Positions 26,755-35,066 of a DNA stretch of 64,000 nucleotides are shown here, piece after piece. The notes under the pieces are model-generated. The model ran no database searches. It was not told the origin of the DNA and saw only the letters and a list, made by a program, of their open reading frames with translations. The DNA comes from SIG480 sp045539475 (lineage in GTDB: Bacteria; Bacillota; Clostridia; Oscillospirales; JAAYXM01), in the NCBI GenBank assembly GCA_045539475.1, contig JAZQFJ010000093.1:1-64000 (forward strand), read 5' to 3'. The position numbers and the translations under genes are program-made. The first letter of the stretch is position 1. The number at the start of each line of letters is the position of its first letter.

Positions 26755-27645
26755 TTATATCTCGTAGCCGAAATTCTTTATAAGAACATCATTATCACGC
26801 CAATTTTCCTTGACCTTTACCCACGTCTCAAGATAAACCTTTGTTCCCATAAATCTTTCGATATCGCCTCTTGCACGCTCACCTATCTTTTTAAGCATTG
26901 CACCACGCTTGCCAATTATTATCCCCTTATGACTTTCACGTTCACAGTATATGGTTGCCACAACATCTATTATTCCGTTGTCACGCTCGGTAAAACGAGT
27001 TATCTCAACCGCAGTTCCGTGAGGAATTTCATGATTGAGAAGGCGAAGCAGCTTCTCGCGGATTATTTCTGCTACCATTTGTTTTTCAGGTTGATCCGAA
27101 ATCATATCCTCCGGGAAGAGAGCGTCTCCCTCCGGGATAAATTTATCAAGCTCGTCATATATTAAATCAAGTCCGTCTCCTTTGAATGCAGAAACAGGAA
27201 TTATGGCATCAAACTCATTCTTTGCACTATATGCTTCAATAACGGGAATAATCTCCGCCTTTTCTACAGTATCAATTTTGTTTATGAGAAGGATTGCCGG
27301 TACCTTACTCCGGTTTATTCTTGCGATAATTTCTTCCTCAGCGGTACCGATTTTTGCAATGGGCGCAACCATCATGATGACAGCATCAACATCGCTCATT
27401 GCATCCCCTGCAACTTTTACCATATATTCACCGAGATGGCTCTTCGGTGTGTGGATTCCGGGGGTGTCCATAAAAACATACTGTGTGTTTTTTCTGTTAA
27501 TAATTCCGCATATGCGGTTTCGCGTTGTTTGCGGCTTATCCGAAACTATCGCAATTTTCTCGCCTGCAAGGGCGTTTATAAGTGTTGATTTACCGACATT
27601 CGGCCTGCCCACTATGGCAACCATTCCCGATTTTTTTATATCCAT
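26755..27645 (-). CDS. era: GTPase Era
   Basis: A 296-residue GTPase that binds the 3' end of 16S rRNA during 30S assembly. G1 is GRPNVGKST, G3 is DTPG in VFMDTPGIHTPK, G4 is NKID, and the C-terminal KH domain has GIIIGKRGAMLKKIG. ATG 27645 has AAGGAG six bases upstream, so the ATG at 27660 is less likely. It follows the degenerate P-type ATPase gene by 30 bases. Confidence 0.97.
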   Translation of the reverse strand: MDIKKSGMVAIVGRPNVGKSTLINALAGEKIAIVSDKPQTTRNRICGIINRKNTQYVFMDTPGIHTPKSHLGEYMVKVAGDAMSDVDAVIMMVAPIAKIGTAEEEIIARINRSKVPAILLINKIDTVEKAEIIPVIEAYSAKNEFDAIIPVSAFKGDGLDLIYDELDKFIPEGDALFPEDMISDQPEKQMVAEIIREKLLRLLNHEIPHGTAVEITRFTERDNGIIDVVATIYCERESHKGIIIGKRGAMLKKIGERARGDIERFMGTKVYLETWVKVKENWRDNDVLIKNFGYEI

Positions 27646-27675
27646 TTCATTCTCCTTCACAGCATATGTTAAGTT

Positions 27676-29832
27676 TTACTGCTTTACGCGCAGCGAAAGC
27701 ATATACGTCGGTATACACCACAAAAGAAGGTAAATAAATACAGTCTGAGGTGTTACCAAAACGGGTTTCTGAATAAACATAAGATAGAACATCAAAAGCA
27801 TACCGATAATTGCGCATGACGCCGTCAGAAAAATATTTCTGATAGTTGCTCTGCGAAGCTTTTTGGCAGACAACACCGCCGAAGATAACGGATAAAGACC
27901 TCCTCGTGTGATGAGCGCCGCCGTATCACTTGATATAAACTGCTCTTTTTCAGACAAATCAAGACGCTGTTCAATTTCCGGATATTCAAGCGTTCCGTCA
28001 CGCAAGCCAAATGTCTGCTCAACCATCATCGGAAGCATATTAAAATCACGAACTGCAAGAACAACAGGAACCTTTCTTTTCACAAGCATATGCAAAGCTC
28101 GCTCCACATCAGCATTCCCTTTATAATTTATATTGAACACACCTGCGGGTGTTTTGTTAATTGCAATAAATACGGCATTTTTCGCGCCCGTTCCCGAACC
28201 CAGGCGAACGCCTGTTCGAAGCATAAAGCCCGCACTTCCGACAAGCACGTTATCGCCCGAAATTTCAGCCTCTATACCGCCAGACTCACGGTAGCGCAGA
28301 TTAGTAACCTTTGTTGCTGTGCCATAACGGCTTTTTAAAAGGTCGGAAAAAACATCACAAAGCCCGCATCCCGTCTCCGCAATAACGCTGGCAGCATAGC
28401 ATACGGTCTGTTCAAGAGAGTACTTGCCGAGAATTTTGAGTCCATGGAGAGCAACGGTTCCTTTCGGGAAAATATCATCATCACAGACAACAAGGTTTGC
28501 TTTCTTTGCAAGATTGCTTGCAGAAAACCATCCCGATATCGCCGCACCGATGGATGAAAGGTTCTTTGCCGTAACTGAAAACGGAAATGAGAACGAAAGC
28601 ATTGTAAAAAACGGAGTAGAAACCGAAGATATTCCGGCAAGAGCCCAGAAAAAGTTTTTGGCATTTCCCGTGCCGACAGATGAAACAAATGCAAACACGA
28701 TAGAGGAAACAATAACAACAGGAGATAAGAATCTCCAGAATGTGCAGGATGCATCTTTATCACTTATATGAGCTACAAATGACTTTGTGTCCTCGGTTGT
28801 CTGCTTGATTATATGCATTTCTCCGAAAATATTTTCAACGCGAACTGCACCCGGTCGCTTTGCAGCTTTCACGGTTTTCCCTACTCTGCACAAAGCGCGG
28901 GCATTTATCCATTTTCCGTATATCGCAAAGAACAGCCCGACAACCGTTATGCAGCTGTATGGAAGCCATCCGCCCCAACGAGGAGCCGCCATAATAGATA
29001 TAACGTGCGCAAGAGATGCGAAAGAAGAAAACATAATTGCTGACTCGGCATCGGGTTTCAACTTGAAAATCCGTGCCATCCCGCGCGAGAGCACGTCAAC
29101 AGACAAAAGCATCGCGCATATCTGAAAAAACGCAGTAAGGAACAGATACCGGAACGGATGCTTCATATACGAGAGAATGCCCGGAAGAAACCAGCCGAGC
29201 GGCTCAGAAAACGCAAGATAACACGAAAGGACACTCAGAATAAGAAGAACAACGGAGCGTAGTCCCAAAAGCTTCGAAAGCTTTGAGTTTTCTTTTATTA
29301 TTTCCTCAACTGTTCGGGTTTCAAGCTCTGTTTCTTTATTTTTATCCTCAAAAAGCTCACTTCGTGTGAACGTATCAAACGTTTCTGCGAAGGTTGCTGC
29401 GCGTTTTTTCTTCTTTGGACCCTTTTCCAATGTGTCTTCAAGCGACATATCACCGTAAACGCCGTTTTCCCACGGACGAACTACGGTATCAATCATCTTT
29501 GGTCTGCCTTTCTGTGCCGTCAGAATTTCTTTTTCAGCCTGTGCCTCCAGTTCTTTCTCAATTTCCTTCCAATCCTTGCTGTCAAAGGAAATCTGACCTT
29601 CTGCCTGAATCATCTTTCGCAGACTTCTTTTATTTTGCTTTACCGGCTTTTCTTCCTGAGTTTTGGTAGCTTCAATCGGTCTTTTTATGCCGTCGGAAAA
29701 CTCGGAGAGAATTTCGTCTACGCTAAAGGTGTCGTCACCGTATATGTTTTCTGCATTTATTTCATCAAGAATGTCCTGGACAGACATTTCAGAGATTGTT
29801 TCATCAAATTTCATTTTATCATCCATCGGCAC
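27676..29832 (-). CDS. Degenerate P-type ATPase-like membrane protein
   Basis: A 718-residue protein. Residues 1-185 are cytoplasmic, charged and probably disordered. Then come four membrane helices (about 188-210, 228-250, 263-283, 289-310), a short actuator-like domain without a TGES motif, helices near 365-387 and 393-420, a cytoplasmic domain (435-660) and two last helices (666-688, 693-713), the order seen in P1B metal pumps. Where DKTGT should stand the sequence is VVCDDDIFPKGTV, TGD is replaced by VRDFN and the GDGxND hinge is missing. LVGSAGFM and LVKRKVPVVLAV still resemble the N and P domains. ATP-driven pumping is therefore unlikely. Start is a GTG after GGAGG; ATG 29826 is the alternative. 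Confidence 0.72.
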   Translation of the reverse strand: MPMDDKMKFDETISEMSVQDILDEINAENIYGDDTFSVDEILSEFSDGIKRPIEATKTQEEKPVKQNKRSLRKMIQAEGQISFDSKDWKEIEKELEAQAEKEILTAQKGRPKMIDTVVRPWENGVYGDMSLEDTLEKGPKKKKRAATFAETFDTFTRSELFEDKNKETELETRTVEEIIKENSKLSKLLGLRSVVLLILSVLSCYLAFSEPLGWFLPGILSYMKHPFRYLFLTAFFQICAMLLSVDVLSRGMARIFKLKPDAESAIMFSSFASLAHVISIMAAPRWGGWLPYSCITVVGLFFAIYGKWINARALCRVGKTVKAAKRPGAVRVENIFGEMHIIKQTTEDTKSFVAHISDKDASCTFWRFLSPVVIVSSIVFAFVSSVGTGNAKNFFWALAGISSVSTPFFTMLSFSFPFSVTAKNLSSIGAAISGWFSASNLAKKANLVVCDDDIFPKGTVALHGLKILGKYSLEQTVCYAASVIAETGCGLCDVFSDLLKSRYGTATKVTNLRYRESGGIEAEISGDNVLVGSAGFMLRTGVRLGSGTGAKNAVFIAINKTPAGVFNINYKGNADVERALHMLVKRKVPVVLAVRDFNMLPMMVEQTFGLRDGTLEYPEIEQRLDLSEKEQFISSDTAALITRGGLYPLSSAVLSAKKLRRATIRNIFLTASCAIIGMLLMFYLMFIQKPVLVTPQTVFIYLLLWCIPTYMLSLRVKQ

Positions 29833-29859
29833 AACACCTCCTTTAAGTTATAATGTCTT

Positions 29860-30627
29860 TTATTTTTCAAGCCTTTGCCTTACAGTTTCAAAAAGAACCA
29901 CCGCCGCTGCAGCGGATGCATTTAATGACTGAGTTTTTCCAAGCATAGGAATATTCATCACAACATCACAGCACTCGGTAACAAGGCGACCCATACCGTC
30001 CCCCTCTGATCCGATGACAATCACCGCAGGACCACGAAGGTCAGTTTTGTATATATCCGCAGCAGCACCGAGTCCCGTGCCGTAAACCCAAAGTCCGCGC
30101 TTTTTAAGCTCGCTGAGCGTGGTCGGGATATTTGACACTCGAGCAACCGGAATATGCTCAAGTGCACCGGAAGAAACTTTAGCAACAACAGCCGTAAGCC
30201 CTGCATTTCTGCGTTTTGGGATGATAACACCATGAGCACCGGCAGCCTCGGCACTTCTTATTATTGCTCCGAGATTATGCGGGTCGGAAATTTCATCGCA
30301 AACAACAATAAGTGGAGGTCTTCCCGTTCTTTCAGCATACTCTAAAATATTCTCTACCGTGCTGTACTCATGCGCAGCAGCAAATGCCATAACGCCCTGA
30401 TGCGCGCCGCTGCGACTTAAAGAATCAAGCTTTCTTCTGTCACATTTGCTGACAACAACGCCTGCTTGTTTTGCAGCAGCAAGGATGTGACTTATATTTT
30501 TATCCCCTTCGGAATAAAGTATTTTATCTACTGCTCTTCCCGTACGCAATGCTTCAAATACGGAATTACGGCCTTCGATTATGTAGTTATCCGAATCGTC
30601 AAACTTTTTAAATTTGTTATTGTTCAT
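29860..30627 (-). CDS. rlmB: 23S rRNA 2'-O-methyltransferase, RlmB/TrmH family
   Basis: A 255-residue SPOUT methyltransferase that probably methylates a 23S rRNA ribose (G2251 in E. coli). The N-terminal L30e-like domain starts IIEGRNSVFEAL and the knot motifs are DEISDPHNLGAIIRSAEAAG, VIGSEGDGM and IPMLGKTQSLNASAA. Assignment to RlmB rather than another TrmH-type enzyme rests on the length and N-terminal domain. It is divergent from ylbJ and 27 bases upstream of the P-type ATPase-like gene. Confidence 0.9.
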   Translation of the reverse strand: MNNNKFKKFDDSDNYIIEGRNSVFEALRTGRAVDKILYSEGDKNISHILAAAKQAGVVVSKCDRRKLDSLSRSGAHQGVMAFAAAHEYSTVENILEYAERTGRPPLIVVCDEISDPHNLGAIIRSAEAAGAHGVIIPKRRNAGLTAVVAKVSSGALEHIPVARVSNIPTTLSELKKRGLWVYGTGLGAAADIYKTDLRGPAVIVIGSEGDGMGRLVTECCDVVMNIPMLGKTQSLNASAAAAVVLFETVRQRLEK

Positions 30628-30736
30628 GCTCTCTCCCTGATTTTAATAAATAATACTCTATAATAGTATACCACGAAATATGTTGAATTTAAATACCCAA
30701 AAACACTTTTTTTGAAAATTTAAGGAGGTTTTTTAT

Positions 30737-31849
30737 TTGAGAAAGAAAAACATCACCGTTTTTATCTCTTTTTTTCTTCTTTTCATCTTCGCCGGAGTTA
30801 TCGTAAAGCATCCGTCCGAAGTCTCGGAGTCCGTGAAGGACGCACTTTTTCTTTGCGCCGATTCCGTTATCCCTTCACTGTTTCCGTTTTTTATAATCTC
30901 TAATCTCCTGATTTCACTTGACATCGGTTCTTTCTGCGGAAATCATCTACATAAGATATCAAACCCACTGTTTGGAATACCTGCATCTCTTTCTCCCGCT
31001 CTGGCACTCGGACTTATCGGCGGATATCCCATAGGCGCGATAACATGTGCAGAAACGTATTCGAAAGGACTTTGCACTAAAGGCGATGCTGAGCGTGCAC
31101 TTTCCTTTTGCAACAACTGCGGACCTGCATTTATTCTCGGTGCAATCGGAAATGGCGTCTTTTCATCCGGAAAAGCAGGAGCTGCATTACTTTGCATACA
31201 TATTTTATCAGCACTTTTCCTTGGATCATTTTTCCGTTTTTTTCATCCGCTTCCAAAGATGGAAGCGTTTTTTAAGCAACACTTTCCTCACAAAACTCCG
31301 GGTGTTGCAAAAACGCTTACATCTGCCGTTGCAAAAGCTCTTTCTTCCTCTCTTTCAATAAGCGCGTATATCGTGCTTTTTTCAGCTCTGGTAAGGATAA
31401 TGACAATACTCGGCATATTCCCTTTTATCGGAATTTTAACAGAAAAGCTTTTCGGATGCAAGCAAGAAGTCGTAACAGCTTTCATCTCCGGCATTTTTGA
31501 AATGACGGTGGGGTCGTTTTCCATTTCCCGTTGCACATCTCCTTCAACTGCCTTCGTTCTGATTTCTTCTCTTCTCGGCTGGGGCGGACTTTCCGTGCAC
31601 GCACAAGCACTCAGCTTTATTTCCGACACAGATTTAAGTGTAAAAAACTATTTTTACGGAAAATTTATGCACGGACTGCTTTCAGGTCTTTTAGCGTACA
31701 TATATACTCTATTTTCGAACATTTCCACCGTTTCGGTATTTTCCGATTATTCTGACACATACAGCGACGTATTCCCGCGCGGTGTGATTCTGATAATTTT
31801 ATGTTTATTTTACTTTTTTTGCAAAAAAGGGTGGAAAAAAATCAGATAA
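30737..31849 (+). CDS. ylbJ: YlbJ-family sporulation membrane protein
   Basis: A 370-residue membrane protein with about eight hydrophobic segments, conserved in spore formers and needed for normal spore cortex formation in Bacillus. Nucleoside-transporter gate-like stretches are present: SVIPSLFPFFIISNLLIS, LALGLIGGYPIGA and SFCNNCGPAFILGAIGNGVF. The start is a TTG at 30737 behind a strong AAGGAGG. Its presence argues for an endospore-forming organism. A small cysteine-rich gene follows 40 bases downstream. Confidence 0.9.
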   Translation: MRKKNITVFISFFLLFIFAGVIVKHPSEVSESVKDALFLCADSVIPSLFPFFIISNLLISLDIGSFCGNHLHKISNPLFGIPASLSPALALGLIGGYPIGAITCAETYSKGLCTKGDAERALSFCNNCGPAFILGAIGNGVFSSGKAGAALLCIHILSALFLGSFFRFFHPLPKMEAFFKQHFPHKTPGVAKTLTSAVAKALSSSLSISAYIVLFSALVRIMTILGIFPFIGILTEKLFGCKQEVVTAFISGIFEMTVGSFSISRCTSPSTAFVLISSLLGWGGLSVHAQALSFISDTDLSVKNYFYGKFMHGLLSGLLAYIYTLFSNISTVSVFSDYSDTYSDVFPRGVILIILCLFYFFCKKGWKKIR

Positions 31850-31889
31850 TGGTGTATATTATATATATAACATATGAGGATGGGATTTT

Positions 31890-32105
31890 ATGCTTTTTTC
31901 AAAAGACATCGAACGGCGCTGTATTGTATGCCGCCACGGAAAAAAAATAAACGACAATGAAGCTATCTGCAAATATCACGGTGTTGTGTCGCTCGGGCAT
32001 AAGTGCCGCCGTTTTTCTTATGATGCAACAAAAAGAATTCCGTCGGAGGACACCCTTCTCTGTGAAAATACTTTTTGTGAAGCGGATTTTTCATTGGATA
32101 AGTGA
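31890..32105 (+). CDS. Small cysteine-rich protein (probable zinc ribbon)
   Basis: A 71-residue protein. Cysteines occur as CIVCRHG, ICKYHG and GHKCRRFSYD, which with nearby His could hold one metal; two more Cys lie near the C-terminus. GAGG stands about nine bases before the ATG. It resembles short uncharacterised zinc-ribbon-like proteins of Clostridia. It follows ylbJ closely and may share its transcript. Confidence 0.6.
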   Translation: MLFSKDIERRCIVCRHGKKINDNEAICKYHGVVSLGHKCRRFSYDATKRIPSEDTLLCENTFCEADFSLDK

Positions 32106-32114
32106 ATAAGACGA

Positions 32115-32400
32115 AAAAGTAAAAGTGGCTGTAGCAAAACAGCCCAGACCGCATAAAGTGTAAAAGTGATATTTTTTTGCAGATAACATCGAAAAAGTAT
32201 ATGGTATGAAGTTTGAAAGTAAATTGAAAATTCGGCAGAAGCCGAATTTGAGGATTTAGTTACACTTTATGCTATAAGCAAATCGGACCTCTCGACGTAC
32301 TTATGTACTACTTCGGGTCCGATTTGCTCATTCTGCACTATTTTTCTAAAGCCCCAAAGGGATTGTAGCAAAATGCATTTCGCTACAATCCCTCTTTTTA
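32115..32400. repeat. Intergenic block of nested inverted repeats ending in a terminator
   Basis: There is no gene in 32106-32443. It holds hairpins GGCTGT/ACAGCC (about 32129), AATTCGGC/GCCGAATT (about 32230) and GCAAATCGGACC/GGTCCGATTTGC (32278-32329). A 13-base inverted pair, GCATAAAGTGTAA and TTACACTTTATGC, brackets about 32151-32273. The last hairpin, AGGGATTGTAGC/GCTACAATCCCT followed by CTTTTT (32359-32399), is a terminator. Confidence 0.7.
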
Positions 32401-32443
32401 ATGTTTTTCACTACGCAAACAATTCTGTTCTGCGCAGATGTTG

Positions 32444-32818
32444 TTACTGCTTCGTCTGATATTTTTTGGTGCTTCTTAAAACGATTAACCCTACAACCAA
32501 TATTACAGGGAAAAGCGTAGCTGCAAGTAATCCTGTTTTAAGATTACCGCCTGCCATTTCGGAAATACTTCCCACCATAGCAGGACTTACCATACCTCCA
32601 AAATCACCGGCTAATGCCAGAAATGCAAACATTGCAGTACCGCCTTTTGGACAATGCCTGGAGGATATGCTTATAGATCCCGGCCACATAATGCCGACAG
32701 CCAAACCGCAAAGTGAACAACCGGCAAGTCCGAGAATCGGCAAGGAGGACAGCGAAGCTAACAAATAGCAGCAAGCGCACATAATTCCGCAAACAAGCAT
32801 AACCTTGGTCAAAATCAA
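32444..32818 (-). pseudogene. MFS transporter remnant (C-terminal third only)
   Basis: About 124 residues corresponding to the last four helices of a major-facilitator transporter (LAGCSLCGLAVGIMWPGSIS, FAFLALAGDFGGMVSPAMVG). An in-frame TGA lies immediately before the TTG that opens the frame and no MFS-like sequence precedes it, so about two thirds of the gene is lost. It may have been the target of the MarR regulator nearby. Confidence 0.75.
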
Positions 32819-32941
32819 TCAATCTATTTTAAGAAAAACGTGTGGTATTATTGAACTTGTTGCCGTATAATTAGAAGAAAATGTTCTGATTTTAAGCAAA
32901 ACAGAGCATGATTAATATGATTTTCAGTCAATGTAAAAATT

Positions 32942-33781
32942 TTACTTTTTAAAAAATGCCACAACAACAGCACCGGGACCGACGTGCGTGCCGATAACAC
33001 TGCCGATAGTTGTATAACGGACTTCATTAAGATTGTTTTCCCAGATATGCCGGCTGTCCTCGATATATTTCTTCAACAGCGCATCCGAAATTCCGCTGTA
33101 ACCGAGCAATACCGGTTTGTCAAAATCAATACCGCCGGCTTTATCCATTTCCTGAACGAGCAAATTGTTCCCCATTTTGGAGCCACGCGCCTTGCCGAGC
33201 ATATTGATTTCGCCGTCTGTAACAGAAAGAACGGGCTTGAGATTAAGCATACTGCCGGCAAATGCCACAGTCTTGGAAATACGGCCGCCGCGTTTAAGAT
33301 ATTCAAGCGTATCAACCAGGGCAACAATGATGATTTTTTTCTTTTCTTCTTCCAATATTTGTGCAATTTCTTTTGCGCTCTTTCCTTCGTCGAGCAATCT
33401 CAGAGCCAGCTCTGCTAAAATGCCGCTGCCCGTTGCCGCGCTGGCGCTGTCCACTACATACACATTCTCATAATCTGCCGCCGCAATGGTGGCGCTTTGA
33501 TATGTACCGGAAAATTTTGAAGCAAGGGTAATTACCACTGCTGCTTCACCGGCCTCTTTTGCCTTTTCAATCTCTTTTATAAAGGCCTCGGGTGTTGCCT
33601 GGCTTGTAGTGGGAAGAGTGTCGTTCTCAATCAGCTTCTCATAAAAAGTTTTATGATCTATCGTTATACCGTCAATGTATTCTTCGCGGCCAAAGCTAAC
33701 GGTAAGAGGAACAATATGTACGCGTTCCTTGATTTCCGGTACTAAATCTACTGTAGAATCCACAATAATTCTTGTTTTCAT
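32942..33781 (-). CDS. DegV-family fatty-acid-binding protein
   Basis: A 279-residue cytoplasmic lipid-binding protein. The two-domain DegV fold is shown by RIIVDSTVDLVPE at the start, TTSQATPEAFIKEIEKAK, ITLASKFSGTYQSA, VDTLEYLKRGGRISK and IGTHVGPGAVVVAF at the end. In Firmicutes such proteins (FakB type) present fatty acids to the kinase FakA. FakA is not in this window. It is downstream of the MarR gene by 28 bases and probably in the same transcript. Confidence 0.93.
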   Translation of the reverse strand: MKTRIIVDSTVDLVPEIKERVHIVPLTVSFGREEYIDGITIDHKTFYEKLIENDTLPTTSQATPEAFIKEIEKAKEAGEAAVVITLASKFSGTYQSATIAAADYENVYVVDSASAATGSGILAELALRLLDEGKSAKEIAQILEEEKKKIIIVALVDTLEYLKRGGRISKTVAFAGSMLNLKPVLSVTDGEINMLGKARGSKMGNNLLVQEMDKAGGIDFDKPVLLGYSGISDALLKKYIEDSRHIWENNLNEVRYTTIGSVIGTHVGPGAVVVAFFKK

Positions 33782-33809
33782 TTTTCAATTCCTTTCGTAA
33801 AAAACATAT

Positions 33810-34262
33810 TTATTTCTTATTTTCAGAATTCTTCAAAACAGCGTCCAGACTTTCGCTTATAACAGCAAGACTTTTATAGAACGCCACTCTCTCTTCTTCG
33901 GAAAGACTTCCACTGATTGTATCTAAAACGCCATTGATTTTATCAGCAATTTTTTCTCCGACCTCATTGCCTTTATCGGTAAGGATAAGCGGGCTCTTAT
34001 ACCGCTTAGCGCTTTTTGATTCACAAATCAGATATTCATTGGTTTCAAGATAATCAAGTGCGCGGGAAATGGTTGCTTTGTCTTCCTCGCAGTGTTCGCA
34101 AAGCTCGGTAGCTGTTGCGCCTTTGTTTGTGTAAAGATAATACAGGCAGGAAATATGAGCGCTTCGTAAGCTGTATTCTGCCATTTCCTGATTTTTAATC
34201 TTTCGGATGTTCCGGCTTATTCTGTTAATCAAAACCGTAAATGTTTCAAATCTGTTTTGCAT
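33810..34262 (-). CDS. MarR-family transcriptional regulator
   Basis: A 150-residue winged-helix repressor. TATELCEHCEEDKATISRALDYLETNEYL is the DNA-binding helix pair in two parts, and KSAKRYKSPLILTDKGNEVG is the wing, the typical MarR DR-x-KR region in variant form. Two perfect palindromes overlap its promoter, so it very probably represses itself and DegV. Its effector may be a fatty acid or a drug; the sequence does not tell. Confidence 0.9.
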   Translation of the reverse strand: MQNRFETFTVLINRISRNIRKIKNQEMAEYSLRSAHISCLYYLYTNKGATATELCEHCEEDKATISRALDYLETNEYLICESKSAKRYKSPLILTDKGNEVGEKIADKINGVLDTISGSLSEEERVAFYKSLAVISESLDAVLKNSENKK

Positions 34263-34279
34263 TTTCTTACCTCCGCATT

Positions 34280-34339
34280 ACTTGTTGATATCTCAACAAG
34301 TGAAAAGTATAGCACATACTTGTTGAAATGTCAACAAGT
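34280..34339 (-). promoter_or_regulatory. MarR promoter with two 22-bp operators
   Basis: Minus strand: TTGACA (34329-34334), 17-base spacer, TATACT (34306-34311). Two palindromes with identical arms ACTTGTTGA/TCAACAAGT lie at 34280-34301 (centre TATC) and 34318-34339 (centre AATG), 38 bases apart. One covers the -35 and the other the transcription start. Confidence 0.88.
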
Positions 34340-34416
34340 TTTTGTAGGCTTGTTTTCCTGAAATTTCATTTGTCATTGGGATTCAAGAAAGGGCAAAAAA
34401 AATTTTAAAAAAACAC

Positions 34417-34445
34417 TTGACAAATGCAATTGTTTTTGATACAAT
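34417..34445 (+). promoter_or_regulatory. Promoter of the tRNA pair
   Basis: TTGACA (34417-34422), 17 bases, TACAAT (34440-34445), 18 bases before tRNA-Thr. Confidence 0.8.
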
Positions 34446-34463
34446 TAATAGGCTGTTACGAAT

Positions 34464-34539
34464 GCTGGTATAGCTCAATTGGCAGAGCAGCTGATTTGTA
34501 ATCAGCAGGTTGTAGGTTCAAGTCCTATTACCAGCTCCA
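34464..34539 (+). tRNA. tRNA-Thr (anticodon TGT)
   Basis: The acceptor stem GCTGGTA pairs with TACCAGC; the anticodon stem GCTGA/TCAGC encloses the loop TTTGTAA with anticodon TGT. The T-arm has GGTTCAAGTCC and CCA is encoded. Confidence 0.97.
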
Positions 34540-34547
34540 GCTTATAT

Positions 34548-34633
34548 GGAGGAGTTCCCGAGTGGCCAAAGGGGGCAGACTGTAAATCTGTTGTCTTTCG
34601 ACTTCGGTGGTCCGAATCCACCCTCCTCCACCA
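34548..34633 (+). tRNA. tRNA-Tyr (anticodon GTA)
   Basis: Acceptor GGAGGAG pairs with CTCCTCC; the loop CTGTAAA gives anticodon GTA. It has the long variable arm of a class II tRNA (TTGTCTTTCGACTTC) and an encoded CCA. Confidence 0.97.
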
Positions 34634-34641
34634 AACAAAAG

Positions 34642-34670
34642 CGACTGTCGTGTCCCGACAGTCGTTTTTG
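34642..34670 (+). terminator. Terminator of the tRNA operon
   Basis: The stem CGACTGTCG/CGACAGTCG is followed by TTTTTG and more T. Confidence 0.9.
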
Positions 34671-34765
34671 TTTTTGGCAAAGAAGGGTGAGATGAGGACA
34701 GCGACGGTTGCCCGCAGGGAAATAAAACAATCCGGTGGATTGTTTTATAGGAGCGCGGACCCGTA

Positions 34766-34784
34766 AATCCACCCTCCTCCACCA
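34766..34784 (+). repeat. 19-bp direct repeat of the tRNA-Tyr 3' end (att-like scar)
   Basis: AATCCACCCTCCTCCACCA repeats exactly the last 19 bases of tRNA-Tyr (34615-34633). The 132 bases between contain the tRNA terminator and an imperfect dyad (AAAACAATCC/GGATTGTTTT). Such a 3'-end duplication is what a tRNA-targeting integrase leaves at the two ends of an insertion, or it is the tail of a decayed second tRNA. Confidence 0.6.
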
Positions 34785-34785
34785 G

Positions 34786-34823
34786 AAAAAGACCTTAGCT
34801 TTAATGAAAGCTAAGGTCTTTTT
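34786..34823 (+). terminator. Strong hairpin terminator
   Basis: A perfect 17-bp stem (AAAAAGACCTTAGCTTT and its complement) with a four-base loop, ending in TTTTT, directly after the duplicated tRNA end. Confidence 0.85.
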
Positions 34824-34997
34824 CAATGAAATTCGCCTTTCGGCGAGTGAAATAGCTTCGCTATGAAATACGTTGCACGTATGAAATATTTGCTTCGCAA
34901 ATGTTTAAGAGGCGAATTTTATTTCACTTTCTGTGGTAGCAGAAAATTTCATAATCCGTAAGGATTATTTCATATTGCGCAGCAATATTTCATTGAA
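34822..34997. repeat. Mini-hairpin repeat element with TTCAATGAAAT ends
   Basis: About 176 bases bounded by TTCAATGAAAT and its complement ATTTCATTGAA. Inside, GAAAT spacers separate small hairpins: CGCC-TTT-GGCG, AGC-TTC-GCT, CGT-TGCA-CGT, TTTGC-TTC-GCAAA, ATCC-GTAA-GGAT and TTGC-GCA-GCAA. There is no open frame. I recall similar chains from intergenic regions of gut Clostridia, but I know no formal name for them. Confidence 0.7.
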
Positions 34998-35066
34998 TAT
35001 GTTATTTTGATATCAAAGTTAGCAGCTTTTTCTTGCAATTTTCCGCCTGATATGGTAAAATAAAAT

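Noticed and set aside
28335..28763. Alternative minus-strand frame in the P-type ATPase-like gene as a frameshift fragment
   Set aside because: The main frame is continuous over the whole length; the other frame lacks P-type motifs, so there is no frameshift.
32444..32818. Intact small four-helix transporter
   Set aside because: The frame opens right after an in-frame stop with no ribosome site, and the sequence equals the end of a normal MFS protein; a remnant is more likely.
34479..34826. Open frames across the tRNA genes on both strands
   Set aside because: They simply read through tRNA-Thr, tRNA-Tyr and the duplicated tRNA end.
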